A DNA stretch of 64,000 nucleotides, from assembly GCF_026151205.1 (NCBI RefSeq), contig NC_087074.1, positions 13,663,167 to 13,727,166 on the forward strand. The letters run 5' to 3'. Below the pieces are notes generated by a model. The model was given only the letters and a program-made list of their open reading frames with translations, was not told the DNA's origin and did not search any database. The stretch's first letter is position 1, and each line of letters starts with the position of its first letter. The stretch comes from Bolinopsis microptera (taxonomy: Eukaryota > Ctenophora > Tentaculata > Lobata > Bolinopsidae). Shown piece by piece: positions 52,601-62,871 of the stretch. Position numbers and translations under genes: made by a program.

Positions 52601-52716
52601 AGGCATGCTCTTGCCCACGTCTAGTATCAGATCAAGTGGGATGGTGATGGGTGTCTCGTAATCATCCACCGTCTCGCTGGACAGAGAACCTCTGCTGGAC
52701 GTTCTGGATGGTACAC
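40662..52716 (-). CDS. FGD-type Rho/Cdc42 GEF (DH-PH-FYVE-PH), 3' 14 exons
   Basis: Exons (minus): 52716-52566, 52118-52000, 50506-50349, 50147-50045, 48924-48790, 46860-46735, 44894-44740, 42814-42644, 42390-42280, 41938-41841, 41641-41557, 41368-41225, 41039-40930, 40716-40662. All are GT-AG with continuous phase, giving 572 residues; the 5' end is missing. DH domain: QEFVYTEKTYVKILGVLNTF through LLLYPVLRIKQYQELVDRLI and the helix FHEINANT. First PH: GRVFLRRGMVRHV to WVHDLKF. FYVE-like finger of eight cysteines: CMVCGITLGRDKRQRTCKLC then LCTRC and VCESCY; the usual RRHHCR motif is KRQRTCK, so PI3P binding is doubtful. Second PH: LSGYVYVRSQNRTQWRRRWL to WLQVLEKATL. This domain order is that of FGD1-4, activators of Cdc42 and actin at membranes. 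Five exon borders carry tandem duplications. Confidence 0.93.
41923..42012 (-). repeat. 64-bp duplication over a FYVE exon acceptor
   Basis: ACCGCGTACACAACACCTAC begins at 41923 and again at 41987. On the minus strand each copy has CATTGTAG|GTGTTGTGTACGCGG, the acceptor and first bases of the exon that starts at 41938; the spare acceptor is at 42002. Confidence 0.9.
42176..42305 (-). repeat. 65-bp duplication over a FYVE exon donor
   Basis: AGTCACTACTAACACAAAGT begins at 42176 and 42241. Each copy holds the exon end and donor AACAAG|GTAGG; the working donor ends the exon at 42280 and the spare one lies 65 bases further into the intron. Confidence 0.9.
42815..44739. other. FGD intron, nothing else seen
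   Basis: No other gene recognised. Phases across this intron match directly (0 to 0), so no exon need be missing. Confidence 0.5.
44895..48789. other. FGD introns on either side of exon 46860-46735
   Basis: The intron between 46861 and 48789 contains two pairs of related segments: about 47455-47570 with 48125-48240 (AGATAAAGATAACATCT) and about 48025-48112 with 48245-48335 (AAATTTGGCAGTTTATTTTT). These are diverged old duplications or a dispersed repeat. No other gene. Confidence 0.5.
48904..49470 (-). repeat. 40-bp minisatellite, 14 copies of a 3' splice site
   Basis: Units of 39-42 bp starting at 48904, 48944, 48983, 49023, 49064, 49104, 49145, 49185, 49225, 49266, 49307, 49347, 49389 and 49430. 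On the minus strand a unit reads CTAACCCACCCCCGYACAG, then GTAGATCGAGCAGTATTGTC: a branch-site-like CTAAC, a C-rich tract, the acceptor, and the first bases of the FGD exon beginning at 48924. The exon-proximal copy is the one that fits the reading frame (EGRSSSIVSIPNLLLYP). Confidence 0.95.
50133..50218 (-). repeat. 43-bp duplication over an FGD exon acceptor
   Basis: GTAGTCAGTGTATAGCTGAA begins at 50133 and 50176. Each copy has TTATGTTCAG|CTATACACTG on the minus strand. Use of the distal copy (exon from 50190) would bring in a stop, so the proximal acceptor at 50147 must serve. Confidence 0.9.
50507..51882. other. FGD intron with a tandem repeat
   Basis: About five units of TATAGGACTC(TA) lie at 51320-51390. 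No other gene seen. Confidence 0.5.
51883..52000 (-). repeat. 33-bp tandem repeat carrying an FGD donor site
   Basis: GTACCGTTA recurs at 51897, 51930, 51963 and 51996, with a partial fifth at 51883. On the minus strand each gives TAACG|GTACGTATTTC, so donors end at 52000 (used), 51967, 51934 and 51901. Because 33 is a multiple of three, the array also reads as a periodic peptide (YFLFYFTSNGT). Confidence 0.93.
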
Positions 52717-53535
52717 CTGTTGAAACACAAGGATTTATTTTCTTGTAGTATGTTAATCACAGTATGTTAATATTGCCTATGTGAAGCTCTGTTTGGGGGG
52801 GGGGGGGGGGGGGGGGGGCTATTTTCTTATTTTGTATGCGGGAAAATTTAAAAACTTGTACACCTATACCATTTAATATCTTGGGAGTAATTTCATGATT
52901 TAATCAAAGTAAATTTTCGAACGTGGGACCTCCGCCATAGATTCAGGAATCAGGCATCTAGGACCTAGGTGGCACGGTTTTAGAATCATTATGCATGGTA
53001 TCTAATTGTGCAGTGTATCATGTTTGCTACCACCAGGTCACCAGGTGTTCGTTCAAAAGCTTTCTAAGTGGTAATTTCGGAATTTTCAGATTCGGCATTG
53101 GGGTGGAATTACATGATCACCACATCTGTTACCGACCCCCTACCTTGTATCAAGTAGAGGCTAATTGAATAGCATTCCTGTTTGAGCCCTGATGCAGTTT
53201 AATCTCAACATATTTAAGGTATTGAATGTACTGAATGTATTGAATGTATGAAGGAATTCATCTTCTTTATCAGTCACTATTCAAAATGAAACGCTCTGAG
53301 CGGTTGCCATAAATTAAGTTTGAATGCCTTCGTTTTGTATCCCATGTGTCAAAGCTCTGAGACACGTTTTGTAGGCAAGTAGACAACAGACGATAGACTC
53401 GAGTCTCGAATGTCGATAGCAAGATTTGTGTATTAATATTTACCATGAAGCCAACACATGTAAACGCCAAATCCCAAGGGACGCACTATGATCGGTTATC
53501 TTGATAACAAACACTGGACTAAGCACAAAGTTTGA
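52717..53535. other. upstream FGD region, poly-G tract
   Basis: A run of 24 G at 52795-52818. No further FGD exon recognised; the 5' exons may be short or outside the window. Confidence 0.5.
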
Positions 53536-53584
53536 CACGTGCTCTGGTCTCTGTCACGTGTCATGTCACGTGTCATGACACGTG
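53536..53584. promoter_or_regulatory. cluster of four CACGTG E-boxes
   Basis: CACGTG at 53536, 53555, 53567 and 53579 within 49 bases, in a TGTCACGTGTCATGTCACGT context. Binding sites for bHLH factors are plausible. It lies between the FGD exons and the downstream receptor gene; target unknown. Confidence 0.45.
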
Positions 53585-53910
53585 AAATATTGTCGCTCTG
53601 GAGGTTTCAGACTTGCAACAAGTAACAACTCATCAACCTATTGTCATGTTTAAGTCAGCAATGATCTCTCAGTTTGAATCAATACCGGTGTCAACATATC
53701 ATTTCCACTCTCTATTTCATCAACAGCTGTTTCAAGTTTGCAAACGACTCAAGTACACCGAGTTCAGAACATAGTTCGTTAGTTCAACAGTACTGGTGTT
53801 TTTGAGAATATTTCAGTCGACAGGCGAACACCTGCTTCATAATTTAAGTGGTTTTGCAGTTACCAGAGGATTGAAGAGGGCGCAGTCTCTATGATTTGAG
53901 ATTTCTAGCC

Positions 53911-53913
53911 AAT

Positions 53914-53976
<63 letters not shown>

Positions 53977-54673
53977 ACCATATTAAAGTATATTAAAATG
54001 TAGGATTTTTCCCGATTTTGACCCGGGGATATACTTTAATATACTTTAATATACCTACAATATACTTTAATATATCCCTATCTCCTTGGAGGCCTACATC
54101 AAAAATTGTTGCCCAAAAAAGTTTGAAATGCAATTCTTAATCGATTCCAAAAAGTTCTTGAAAAAATATTGAAAACTGATGGAGTTATTTCAATTTTAAT
54201 GAAGTCATTTTGGCTAGTATTCCGACCCGAGATATTATGTGCAATTTTCCCAATTTTGTTGATGGAGGTCTTTTTATTTAGTATCCACTATATTCAACAA
54301 ACACTGAGTTATATCTTTCACATAGAGTTAGTCTTATTAAAAAATATTGAAATTTTATCGAATTTGGGCAAAAGCGAATTTGGGCAGAAGCGTATGCCCA
54401 AATATGGGCATATTTTTTTAAGCTCATAGCTCAGCCAATTTTGACCAATCTGGATGGAAATTCATGTACTAGTCCTAAAACAGGCTTATCTTGCGAATCT
54501 GAGTGAAAAATATAGTTCATCATGTAAATCTTAACGGAGAATATAAATCTTCTAATTGTAGGTATATTAAAGTATATTAAAATGTAGGATTTTTTCCCGA
54601 TTTTGACCCGGGGATATACTTTAATATACTTTAATATGGTTGCCCCCCCCCCCCCCCCCCCCCCCCCCAATTT
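53911..54673. mobile_element. foldback-type element ending in poly-G and poly-C
   Basis: Left end: 59 G (53916-53974) then CAACCATATTAAAGTATATT. Right end: its complement AATATACTTTAATATGGTTG then 26 C (54643-54668). AATTT stands outside both ends and may be a target duplication. Inside each end lies a direct copy of ATGTAGGATTTTTTCCCGAT followed by TTTGACCCGGGGATATAC. The 86-codon frame at 54169 shows no known motif. Confidence 0.8.
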
Positions 54674-55249
54674 CTTTTAAAATCGAATAACATTCCTCAG
54701 AATAGTGTCGCTATTTACCGTAGCGTTTCATAACGCCATCATGGCAAATGTTGCTGATTCATGACATCATCTTAAGGTCAATCTCCATATCATCTCTACA
54801 AGAATTTTGCTGAGGTTATACCACGTACGATCAACAAAGTAGTAGTCGTACCAGTACAATCGACGTTACCATTTAAATCAATTATTTCAAGTGGAAAATA
54901 TAAACGTAAAATTGTATCCGAGAGCGGAGAATGGCGTACGTGACCGTTCGGTTTTTATTTTATGTGTGCATTCTGCAGTATGTTTCTGGTTTGTTTGTAA
55001 TTGTATTTTATTCCGTATTTTATTTTTCGCAATGTGTAATGTCACGTACTATTGTATCGGGTACCAAACTTTATTAATTGTCATTCAGTTTAATCTTAGT
55101 AATCATTTGTATCTAGCATTCACTAATAAATTCCAAACTTCTAAAGCTTACAAAGGTAGGGAAAAATAATCCTATTATAGACTATAGTAAGCTTCTAAAT
55201 CTAAAAGCTTTAATAACAATCTATCAAGTTACCATCTCTCAAACCAGAC
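54674..55249. other. spacer upstream of receptor gene
   Basis: No gene or repeat recognised. It holds the promoter of the following gene by position. Confidence 0.4.
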
Positions 55250-56719
55250 ATGACGGGTAACCTTACAGTCCCTCCCGGACACAGCCCTGTGACTGAACCA
55301 CTCAACTTCACCTGGAGCACTACCTGGGACTACCTCTTGGGGGTGGTTCTGGTGTCCTGTACCCTCGTTGGTACTCCAGCTAATATCATGGCTATCAGGT
55401 CAGTCTAATATGGGACTTCTTACTAAACTCAATCTATTGAGTTTCTTTTCTGCATTGATTCACCGAGAAACCCCAATGAACATGTATAAAATAACCCTAT
55501 GATAATGATTGTCAGGTACTTCGTGATGCAGTACGGGAAGGTGCTAGGTCGGTCCAACAAACGTTTCTTTAACGGAATTTACGTACTGATAACCTTAAAC
55601 GATCTGCTCGTCTCGCTCACTCTCTTTCCTGTTGCTACTTCTCTCTTCACTAACAGAGAAAAGGTATACACACTCGTTTTTAATATTTTGAGTAGGTAAG
55701 TATGAGTTGATTTTGAATTTTATCAATTTAAGATTTTGTGTACGTAATTGAATTGACACATGTTGCATTTTCATTTTCAAGTGCGCCGGCAAGCTGGTGG
55801 CTGGTCAGAAAAGTCTTAAAAAATCTGACGTGAACACCATCAATCCAACATTATGTATTGCGATTAGCTAAAATTGTTCTTATTCCTCCAGGTAATGTTT
55901 GGATCTCACGAGTTTTGTGCAATATGGGCTGTTTTCTGGGAGATCATTCCGTTCTACTCTGTCTTCCTGGTAGGGTTCCTCAGCTTTAGCCGCCTAATCA
56001 CTCTCCTAAAACCCAACACAACCTTCCCCCTGTACGTCATACCCCTCTCCACTATTCTCTTTATCGTGATCCTGGTGGGTTGTAAAGGTGGAGCAATAGG
56101 TGTCCACTACCTGGACCACTCCCACACTCATCCTGACTCAGGACACCAGATATTCTCCTACAACAAACACTCGGTTTATTGCTTCCTCTTCGCACGAGGT
56201 TTTGATGACCAACATGCCTGGGTGATATACTCGATATCGTCCACAGTGTTCATGGCAGGTCCCATCCCATTGATCCTAACTAGCTGTTTGGCGTCCCTTT
56301 ACAAGATACGCCAGGCAACCTTGCGAGCTAAAACTCTTTCTTCCAGCATCAAGATGCAGCGTCAAGCTAGCATCACCATAGTCATAGTAACCCTCACCTA
56401 CCTTCTCTACAATGTGCCTGTGTTCCTAAACTACATTGCCTACACCATTGCTTCATTCCACGCCGAACTTGATTACAGACAGATGTACGGTTCGAGCTCA
56501 CCTCTCTACTACTACGCTTGGGTCATCACCTACGTTGTATGTGTAGCCCTCAACTCTCTCACCAACCCCATCATTTATTTCTACAGAATGACCGGTTTCA
56601 GGAAGTACCTAATGAAGGTCGCAGGAGTGAAGGTTTCGTCAAAGGATCTAACTTATTCGAACAGTAACATTTATAATTCTTCTTTTAAAAAAGATTCGGT
56701 AAAGTCAAACAATCTCTGA
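55250..56719 (+). CDS. rhodopsin-family G-protein-coupled receptor, 3 exons
   Basis: Exons 55250-55398, 55516-55663 and 55892-56719 join with GT-AG borders and phases 2 and 0 to give 374 residues. N-terminal glycosylation motifs NLT and NFT precede TM1 (YLLGVVLVSCTLVGTPANIM). TM2 has LITLNDLLVSLTLFPVATSL (the LxxxD aspartate is present). TM3 ends LSFSRLITLL in place of DRY, keeping the arginine. TM6 is ITIVIVTLTYLLYNVPVFL without the CWxP form. TM7 ends with LTNPIIYFYRM, a clear NPxxY. The cytoplasmic tail is short and Ser/Lys-rich. TM3 cysteine CAIW and a Cys in the second loop (VYCFLF) can form the usual disulphide. Ligand cannot be told. Not closely similar to the other receptor in this window. 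Confidence 0.92.
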
Positions 56720-57550
56720 AGGTTTGACCATGTAGTTTTAGATAGAAATATCGGTGATGGAGACGGAATATGGTCACGAAATACGTCCAATGTGTAGATA
56801 AGATCTTTAAATTGTCCAATCTTGATAATATGGTAGTATGATGTTATTATTAAGTAAGTATTGAAGCCACGTGTCAGTATGTACTTATTAAGACAGAGTG
56901 GAAGATCATTTCGTATTTTAATATTATTTTCCTTCATTATTCCATGAAGGTTTGAGATCAACTCATTTCCAACATATTGAATACTAGCAACCCTTTAGTT
57001 GAAATCTTTACTTGATTTCGAGAAAATTTAAAATCATTTATGTTCTAATTCCACTTCATCCAAAGTTATGACTATTATAAGTAATCATATCATGAGCGTA
57101 AATGTGAGCTAGATATAATATGACACAAACGCAATAACCACGGTGTCATTAAAGCATTACTTTTTATTCACTAGCCTTATCGAAGCCTAGTTAGTAGTGA
57201 TTTACAATCCCGACCCGGTGACATGTCACAAGCTATCAGGTATCACATAGCAATAACAAGTCTCACGTGCAATGTTCAGTTGTTTTAGGATATGGATTGG
57301 TATGACGTAGGTATTAACTTGACGTGAGGATGCTACGTTGTACCTTGCAATCATGTCACAGAAGATGGCATATAAGAAGAGCTCCATAGCATAGGGAAAT
57401 AGCATCGTGAGTGATGGTTCACACTCCACGATCTTTCAAGTATGCCAGCCATGTTGAGATCATGTGACGTTTTCAACAATAATAAAAACAAATATTTTAT
57501 TTTATACCCAAAGTCAATACAAATAATAATATTAAGTTTGATTACTCATA
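56720..57550. other. 3' flank and intergenic
   Basis: No gene recognised; AT-rich. Confidence 0.45.
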
Positions 57551-57560
57551 GTCAATATTG

Positions 57561-58051
57561 GTGACACGACATCTGTCCGACAGCGACATCTGTCCGACAG
57601 CACTATTTTCGTGTGTTTGAAGTGATATCTCAATTTTTTTCTTTTTTTTTTCTTTCTTTTTTTTTCTTTTTTTTTTTTTTCTTAAAAAATAAAAAATTTA
57701 TATCTCAAATTTGGCACATAGAAATTTATCCAAACTTGCACAGATTATTTGTCTTAAAGCTATCTTACTATCTAGAAAGTTTCAAGAAAATCGTATCGTT
57801 GAATCTCCAGATATATGCTTTGGAACCACTGAAAACCACCGAATTGGATATATTCTGTGTGTATAAGGTAATATCTTGAACTTGGCACATAGAAACTCGC
57901 TCAAACTTACACAGATTATTCGTCCTATAACCACCATACTTTATAGAAAGTTTTTAAAAAATCGTACGGTAGGATCCGACATAAACTGTTGTCCAAATAA
58001 CCTATTTTCTGAGTCAGACAGATGTCGCTGTCGGACAGATGTCGCCCAATC
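57561..58051. mobile_element. DNA transposon (non-autonomous) with 10-bp flanking repeats
   Basis: A 491-bp element between perfect direct repeats GTCAATATTG (57551-57560, 58052-58061). The terminal inverted repeats share CGACATCTGTCCGACAGCGA followed by CATCTGTC, starting seven bases in, and are themselves two tandem 17-bp units. Inside, two related segments (TTTGGCACATAGAAATTTAT and CTTGGCACATAGAAACTCGC) sit about 165 bases apart, after a T-rich tract (57632-57681). No transposase. Duplication length suggests a Mutator-like element. Confidence 0.82.
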
Positions 58052-58166
58052 GTCAATATTGTACCATTTCACAGAAGTGGTGCTTTTGCGCTCCATGCTT
58101 CCATGATAAATTTATCCAATTTTATCGACAAATGGATCAATATCCTGCCCAAGCTTAAGATTAGTT

Positions 58167-59543
58167 TTATTCCTTAATTTCATATTGAATAACTACTCCA
58201 TTATTCCTGCGCTTTTGTTTCTTCTTTAACTGTTTTCTTTCCTTTCGAGTTTCAGTTAGGTCCTCACTTTTCATTTCTTTCGTGGACTTTGGTTTTTTGT
58301 CATTGTTCTCGTTCTCTTTTGTTCTGTCTACCTTCAGCTTACAAATAAAATGTTCGTCTTCAAAAATTATGACGTAATCTTTGAATTTCATCCGAACACA
58401 TTCCTCACACTTTTTAAGGAATTTTCCAAAAAACACGAGGTGTCTGCCTTTACCCATTTCCCGCGTGGTCTCGAGATCCAGGGGAACCTTTCTTCCGCAC
58501 ATAGTTGCACTGAAGTCAGAACGCTTTGGCATCACATCATTTGACTTAGGAAAATCTTTAAAATATTCGTATATCCTTCCGAGCTTGACGTATCTTGCAT
58601 TGAATGTGATGTAAAACTTTGTTAATCCAACGTGTATTTCGATGTTGTAGAATTGCAGAAAAGGAGGGTCATTGTTGTGGCAAAAGACAGCAGCGGCTTG
58701 GTTTCTGGAACAGGGCACATGAGTTTCAGTCAGTAGTTCGGAGCATATGTCACCAATTGAAATACTATCGGTCGCGTTTAGCATTTGTGTGTCTAGGGTG
58801 GTATTTGTAGAATGTTTGCCTAGGTCGTTATGTGCATGCCCAGGATGGTGTGTGATACTAGCTGCACGGAAACAGTGGAACCGCCAGGAATCGTAGTGAA
58901 CAATTCCGTTTTGACGAATTCTCAAGTCTGATCCAGTCTGATCCTTCCCATTCAATATATCCCTAAAAGCAAGTTGGCGACTTATTAAACTTATAGAGGT
59001 TCTACGACCAGTTTCATACCCGTGCAATCGACATAGAGCAATGGCGGTGCGATCATCAAATTCGTCATCGCATATGGGATGCCAATCGCTACTGATCAAC
59101 GTGAGGGCACCCCGCTCGTCACGTTGTTTCAAATGCATCCGAAGATTTTCTAGCTTTGTAGTTCGTGACTTGGATAGTTTTAACTTTAAATCGTCGTCTG
59201 CTTTCATGTATAAAGTGTAGGGTGTTAAAGGAGGTTGTAATGTCTCTGCGTCTCTGTTTGCCCCTGAAACTTTGCTGGGGACACTCCTTTGACAATCGCA
59301 GGACTCATCATATTGAAGAGAATATGTGAACTTAAACGTATTTGGGTAACGCTTTCCTTGGTTACTAAGACGAGGACGACTATCCACACCATTAAAATCT
59401 TCAACGTTTGTTCCCTCAGTCTCATTATCCACTGCCTCTTTCCATCTGGACGGCTTTTCCTGCCTTTTGTTTCCTTCTATGTTCACGGACAGAAAAATCA
59501 ATAAAAGCACTGAAATTAATGTCCAGTATGTACCTCGAAACAT
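58167..59543 (-). CDS. secreted SRCR-domain protein, single exon
   Basis: 458 residues. The N terminus MFRGTYWTLISVLLLIFLSV is a signal peptide. From about residue 135 to 285 there is a divergent scavenger-receptor cysteine-rich domain: RGALTLISSDWHPICDDEFD and RTAIALCRLHGYETG match the SRCR core (WxxxCDDxW, AxxxCRxLGY), and the closing cysteine lies in QAAAVFCHNND. The following 100 residues include six more cysteines and no known domain. The C terminus is strongly basic (RKERKQLKKKQKRR). N-glycosylation motifs NET, NTT and NAT are present. The poly(A) signal AATAAA overlaps the stop codon. The lack of introns contrasts with the neighbouring FERM gene. The role is probably extracellular recognition or adhesion, from the family only. 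Confidence 0.82.
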   Translation of the reverse strand: MFRGTYWTLISVLLLIFLSVNIEGNKRQEKPSRWKEAVDNETEGTNVEDFNGVDSRPRLSNQGKRYPNTFKFTYSLQYDESCDCQRSVPSKVSGANRDAETLQPPLTPYTLYMKADDDLKLKLSKSRTTKLENLRMHLKQRDERGALTLISSDWHPICDDEFDDRTAIALCRLHGYETGRRTSISLISRQLAFRDILNGKDQTGSDLRIRQNGIVHYDSWRFHCFRAASITHHPGHAHNDLGKHSTNTTLDTQMLNATDSISIGDICSELLTETHVPCSRNQAAAVFCHNNDPPFLQFYNIEIHVGLTKFYITFNARYVKLGRIYEYFKDFPKSNDVMPKRSDFSATMCGRKVPLDLETTREMGKGRHLVFFGKFLKKCEECVRMKFKDYVIIFEDEHFICKLKVDRTKENENNDKKPKSTKEMKSEDLTETRKERKQLKKKQKRRNNGVVIQYEIKE

Positions 59544-60680
59544 CCCACTATCTGAGTTCGAGAATATTCTGATACACCAATCGTCCGAAGTGCAACATAA
59601 GTATCTAGCAAAGGAACCAAACTAGTTAAAATTTAAATTCAACTTGAGCTCGATCCTAATCGAAGGGTGTGGACAACAAGCAACGAATTATTTTCCATCA
59701 GGATATCGGGCTTGTTCTCAAGCAAACATGGCTACCAGATCAAATGACTTTGACTAAAAGCTCGTGTCATAAAGATTTTCATTTCAATGAGATGAAAATA
59801 TTTAAAATCCACAAATGGACCTGAATGGAGGGATTAGTCAGTAGACTTGTAACTTTAGATAATGAATAAGGCCGTAAGTACCTGAAACAAATGTCGCTCC
59901 AAATAAAAAACTGATTTCGAAAACTGAACATCGAAAGGAACCTTTGAAATCTTATCAACAGCTATGAGGTGAAACTATCACCAGAAGTGGCGAAATGTTC
60001 CTATGTGCCACCCCCGCTAATGTTTTTGCCCCCACCACCCCTTCCCTCCACTGGAAATTTATTTTGTATCCTAAAAAATAAAAAATAGCAACATCATTAA
60101 TAATGATATTATTTATCACAAAGCATAAGCACGGGCCCAAACAGGCATGACAAAAAGGAATGTAAGCATGATCCGAGCATGTATCGTTCATTTCTCTTTT
60201 CATCTATACGGATAATACCCTCGACGATGGAAACTCGATGGTAACTCTAAAGCGGCTTACAAACAACTTAAAAGAACTTACTAGCCAAGGTGGAGATTTT
60301 AGTCAAAGAGGACGTGTTAGCAATGTTGCAATTAATCTGCAATAACGCAGGAGAAATTCCGTTCCTGAAAATATTAGAAACATGATATTTGCGACACATC
60401 AAACCTGAAATTTATTCGCCCACATCCAGAAAGCTTAAAATTGTATCACAGTTCCAAACTTTTTATTTCCTGTTGGTCGCTAGCTTCGCTCGCAAATTTT
60501 TCGACTTCCTTCCCAGTTCCCCTCCCCTCCCCAGTTCGAAATTCAGGTAAATTTTCTTTATATTTCCTCTATGGCATCAAACATTTCTTTCCGAACAAAT
60601 ATTTCCTCCGGGTCAAACTTCCAGAATCCCGTGTTTTTGGAATTTTAGTGTGGGCTTATCTGTACCATCTTTAAAATGAC
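59544..60680. other. intergenic
   Basis: No gene supported. Short open frames at 59955-60203 (minus) and 60441-60674 (plus) have no motif. Confidence 0.4.
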
Positions 60681-62403
60681 TCACGTTTGGGGAGGTAACT
60701 GTGGGGAGGCAAGTTGAGGCTCCTGATGTCTGTCCACAGAGTGTTGACGATCTGGAGAGGAGGGTTGATGTTCGGGGGCTGGTCTCCGGTCGGGAGAGTG
60801 TCGTCGCAACTCAGGGGAAGATGTCACCAGTTGCTCCTTGTTTAGCTCCTGGCTTATTTGTTGGAAAAGTGCAACAAACTCCTCTTTGCTGTGCGGCTCC
60901 AACTGAAGAGAAGGTTGTCTTGAGAAGGAAACTAAGTACATTGTTTGGCAATCGAGAATTGTAATAGGTTTTAACTCGAATATCGATGAAGCTGCGAAGG
61001 CCTGTGTAAAACTGGACTATATGAATATAGTATCAAAAATAAATAGAAGTATCAAAAATGTTGGTAGTGCGATGATAAAAAGGCTAATGTGAAGATTTGG
61101 TTAAATTTACCTCCGCATTCTTGAAAATCTCGTTGGCTGATGCCCTGGCATCCTTTTCAGACATCATGTCAGACAGTATGTCTTGGCTGGCACCTGTACC
61201 CAAATGGTAACTGCCACTGTCCACTGAAATCACTATACATAGAAGATTAAAGATTAGCCACATAGAAATCCACACAACTTTGTAACACAAGCTTACTCAA
61301 CAAAGACATGCAATATCGAAGAACGCGTATCCCATTATATAATATTATTTAATGACACAACTTTTCATTGAAAACTTTGGTAAAAACACATATCCAAAAG
61401 TGTTTAATGCACAGCTTAAAAGTTACGTTTACGACAAAATAACATACCCGAAGAGTTAAATTTGCTGGAGATGGTGTCAGAATGCTGTTTCTTGTAGTTT
61501 GGAGGCAAGGTCGAGTAACCTCTGTTTTCACCGCCCCGGTTTTCAGAGTTTCTCGATAAGCTTCTATCCAGAGTCAGTGAACGGTCTGTTGATAAAAAGA
61601 GTGAATGAATATTGAATCATCACGACGCTCTCCCATTAAATTGGTTTAATTTTCGACGCTGAAAAGTTCATCCATAAACAGCTAAAATAGCATGCTAGCT
61701 ACACAAATGGAAAGTATATCTGAGGAACGGACCTCCATTGTGATGGGACACATCTTCAGCCTCTTTGCTTCTTGGAGTACTGTGATGGTTTCTATCCAGT
61801 TCTCTGAAATCTGAAAGCTGCGTACTGGGCCCAGATATGGTCGAACGACCTGGCGCTCTGAAAATGGGAAACGATTTGTTAATGGGTCCAAAATACCAAT
61901 CCTCATTCTTCATTTATAATTATGTCCATATTCCACCAAAAAGATAGTTCTTAACACATTTGAAATTATAAAAATGTACACGTAACGGATCTGAACTGTA
62001 AGAATTAAACTACAGATCTTAACATTAGAGCTAACCCTCTAGTTAAGGTCCCAGCAGGAACTGTTGAAGCCGCTAAACTTGGTCTGGAAGCCGTGTAATC
62101 CCGTCTCTTAAGTCTAAAGAATGCGTGGTATTCCACGCACCTCCTCCAAAACAACTTACAACACTGTTTGTTGACAAATTTCAGTATAATGGTATCTTTT
62201 CCAGGTCCCTGAGACACAGTAATCTTCAATAAATTGACGATAACTTGAAGCAACATAAATTATCATAAATAATTAATTATTAATAACCCAAGAGGTGAAT
62301 CATGAACATTTCCACTCATTTTACAGGAGTCCTTACCTCAGTATTTACTCTGAAAATTACGTAGAAATGGCGACCTTTGAAATCAAGCTTATATACTTTA
62401 GAC
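60681..62403 (-). CDS. FERM-domain protein, C-terminal six exons
   Basis: Exons (minus): 62403-62337, 62208-62036, 61857-61733, 61585-61448, 61223-61111, 60902-60681, all GT-AG with continuous phase and a final stop. The first two encode the third FERM lobe: SKVYKLDFKGRHFYVIFRVN, then KQCCKLFWRRCVEYHAFFRL, which is the FERM-C helix of band 4.1-type proteins. The rest (about 200 residues) is low-complexity, Ser/Arg/Pro-rich, with repeated LDR and SPDR motifs, and ends PQLPPQT. FERM proteins link membrane proteins or phosphoinositides to the actin cortex. The N-terminal exons must lie beyond the right edge or across the adjacent satellite. The subfamily (4.1, FRMD, FARP or other) cannot be fixed from this part. 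Confidence 0.88.
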
Positions 62404-62870
62404 CTGAAGATGATAATATGTTGTAAGGAAGACCCTACAATTTATATAAAAGTTTTCGTAATGTGATCATTCTATTGCATTGGATGATAGCAATCATTAG
62501 AGTAATTAAATGTTGTCAAAATATCTGAGTTTGTTTAATTGTTTTGTTATAAAAGTGAACTGCCAGCCAGCCAAAGCACGCGGTAATTTCGCGCGGGAAA
62601 ACCCTCTATATAAAGCAAGCCTTGTCGCGCGTTTCGTAAATTCCGACAATAGCTGTGACTGGGTCGGCACATTGGCAGAAGACGTTTCCCTGAATTTTGT
62701 AGTGGATTTTGTAGTGGATTTTGCGCGCCGCACGTACTTAACAATATTTATCATTGTAGAATCTACGAGTCGTAGAGTCGTAGTACGACGGTAGCAGTCA
62801 GAAGTCTCAATAAACTGCTCGTACTTATACTTTTAAAGACACTTATAAGATATGAAAATCTAAGTAACAC
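62404..62870. other. FERM-gene intron
   Basis: No further exon recognised. The short repeat GTAGTGGATTTT occurs twice at 62699-62722. Confidence 0.45.
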
Positions 62871-62871
62871 A

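Noticed and set aside
54169-54429. 86-codon hydrophobic frame inside the poly-G/poly-C element
   Set aside because: AT-rich chance frame with no known motif and no sign of a transposase.
58350-58810. Plus-strand open frames opposite the SRCR gene
   Set aside because: Shadow frames of the minus-strand gene with no motif of their own.
61682-61906. Alternative frame (SERQVVRPYLGPVRSFQ) for FERM-gene exon 61857-61733
   Set aside because: Its phase leads to a stop in the next exon; the other frame fits both neighbours.
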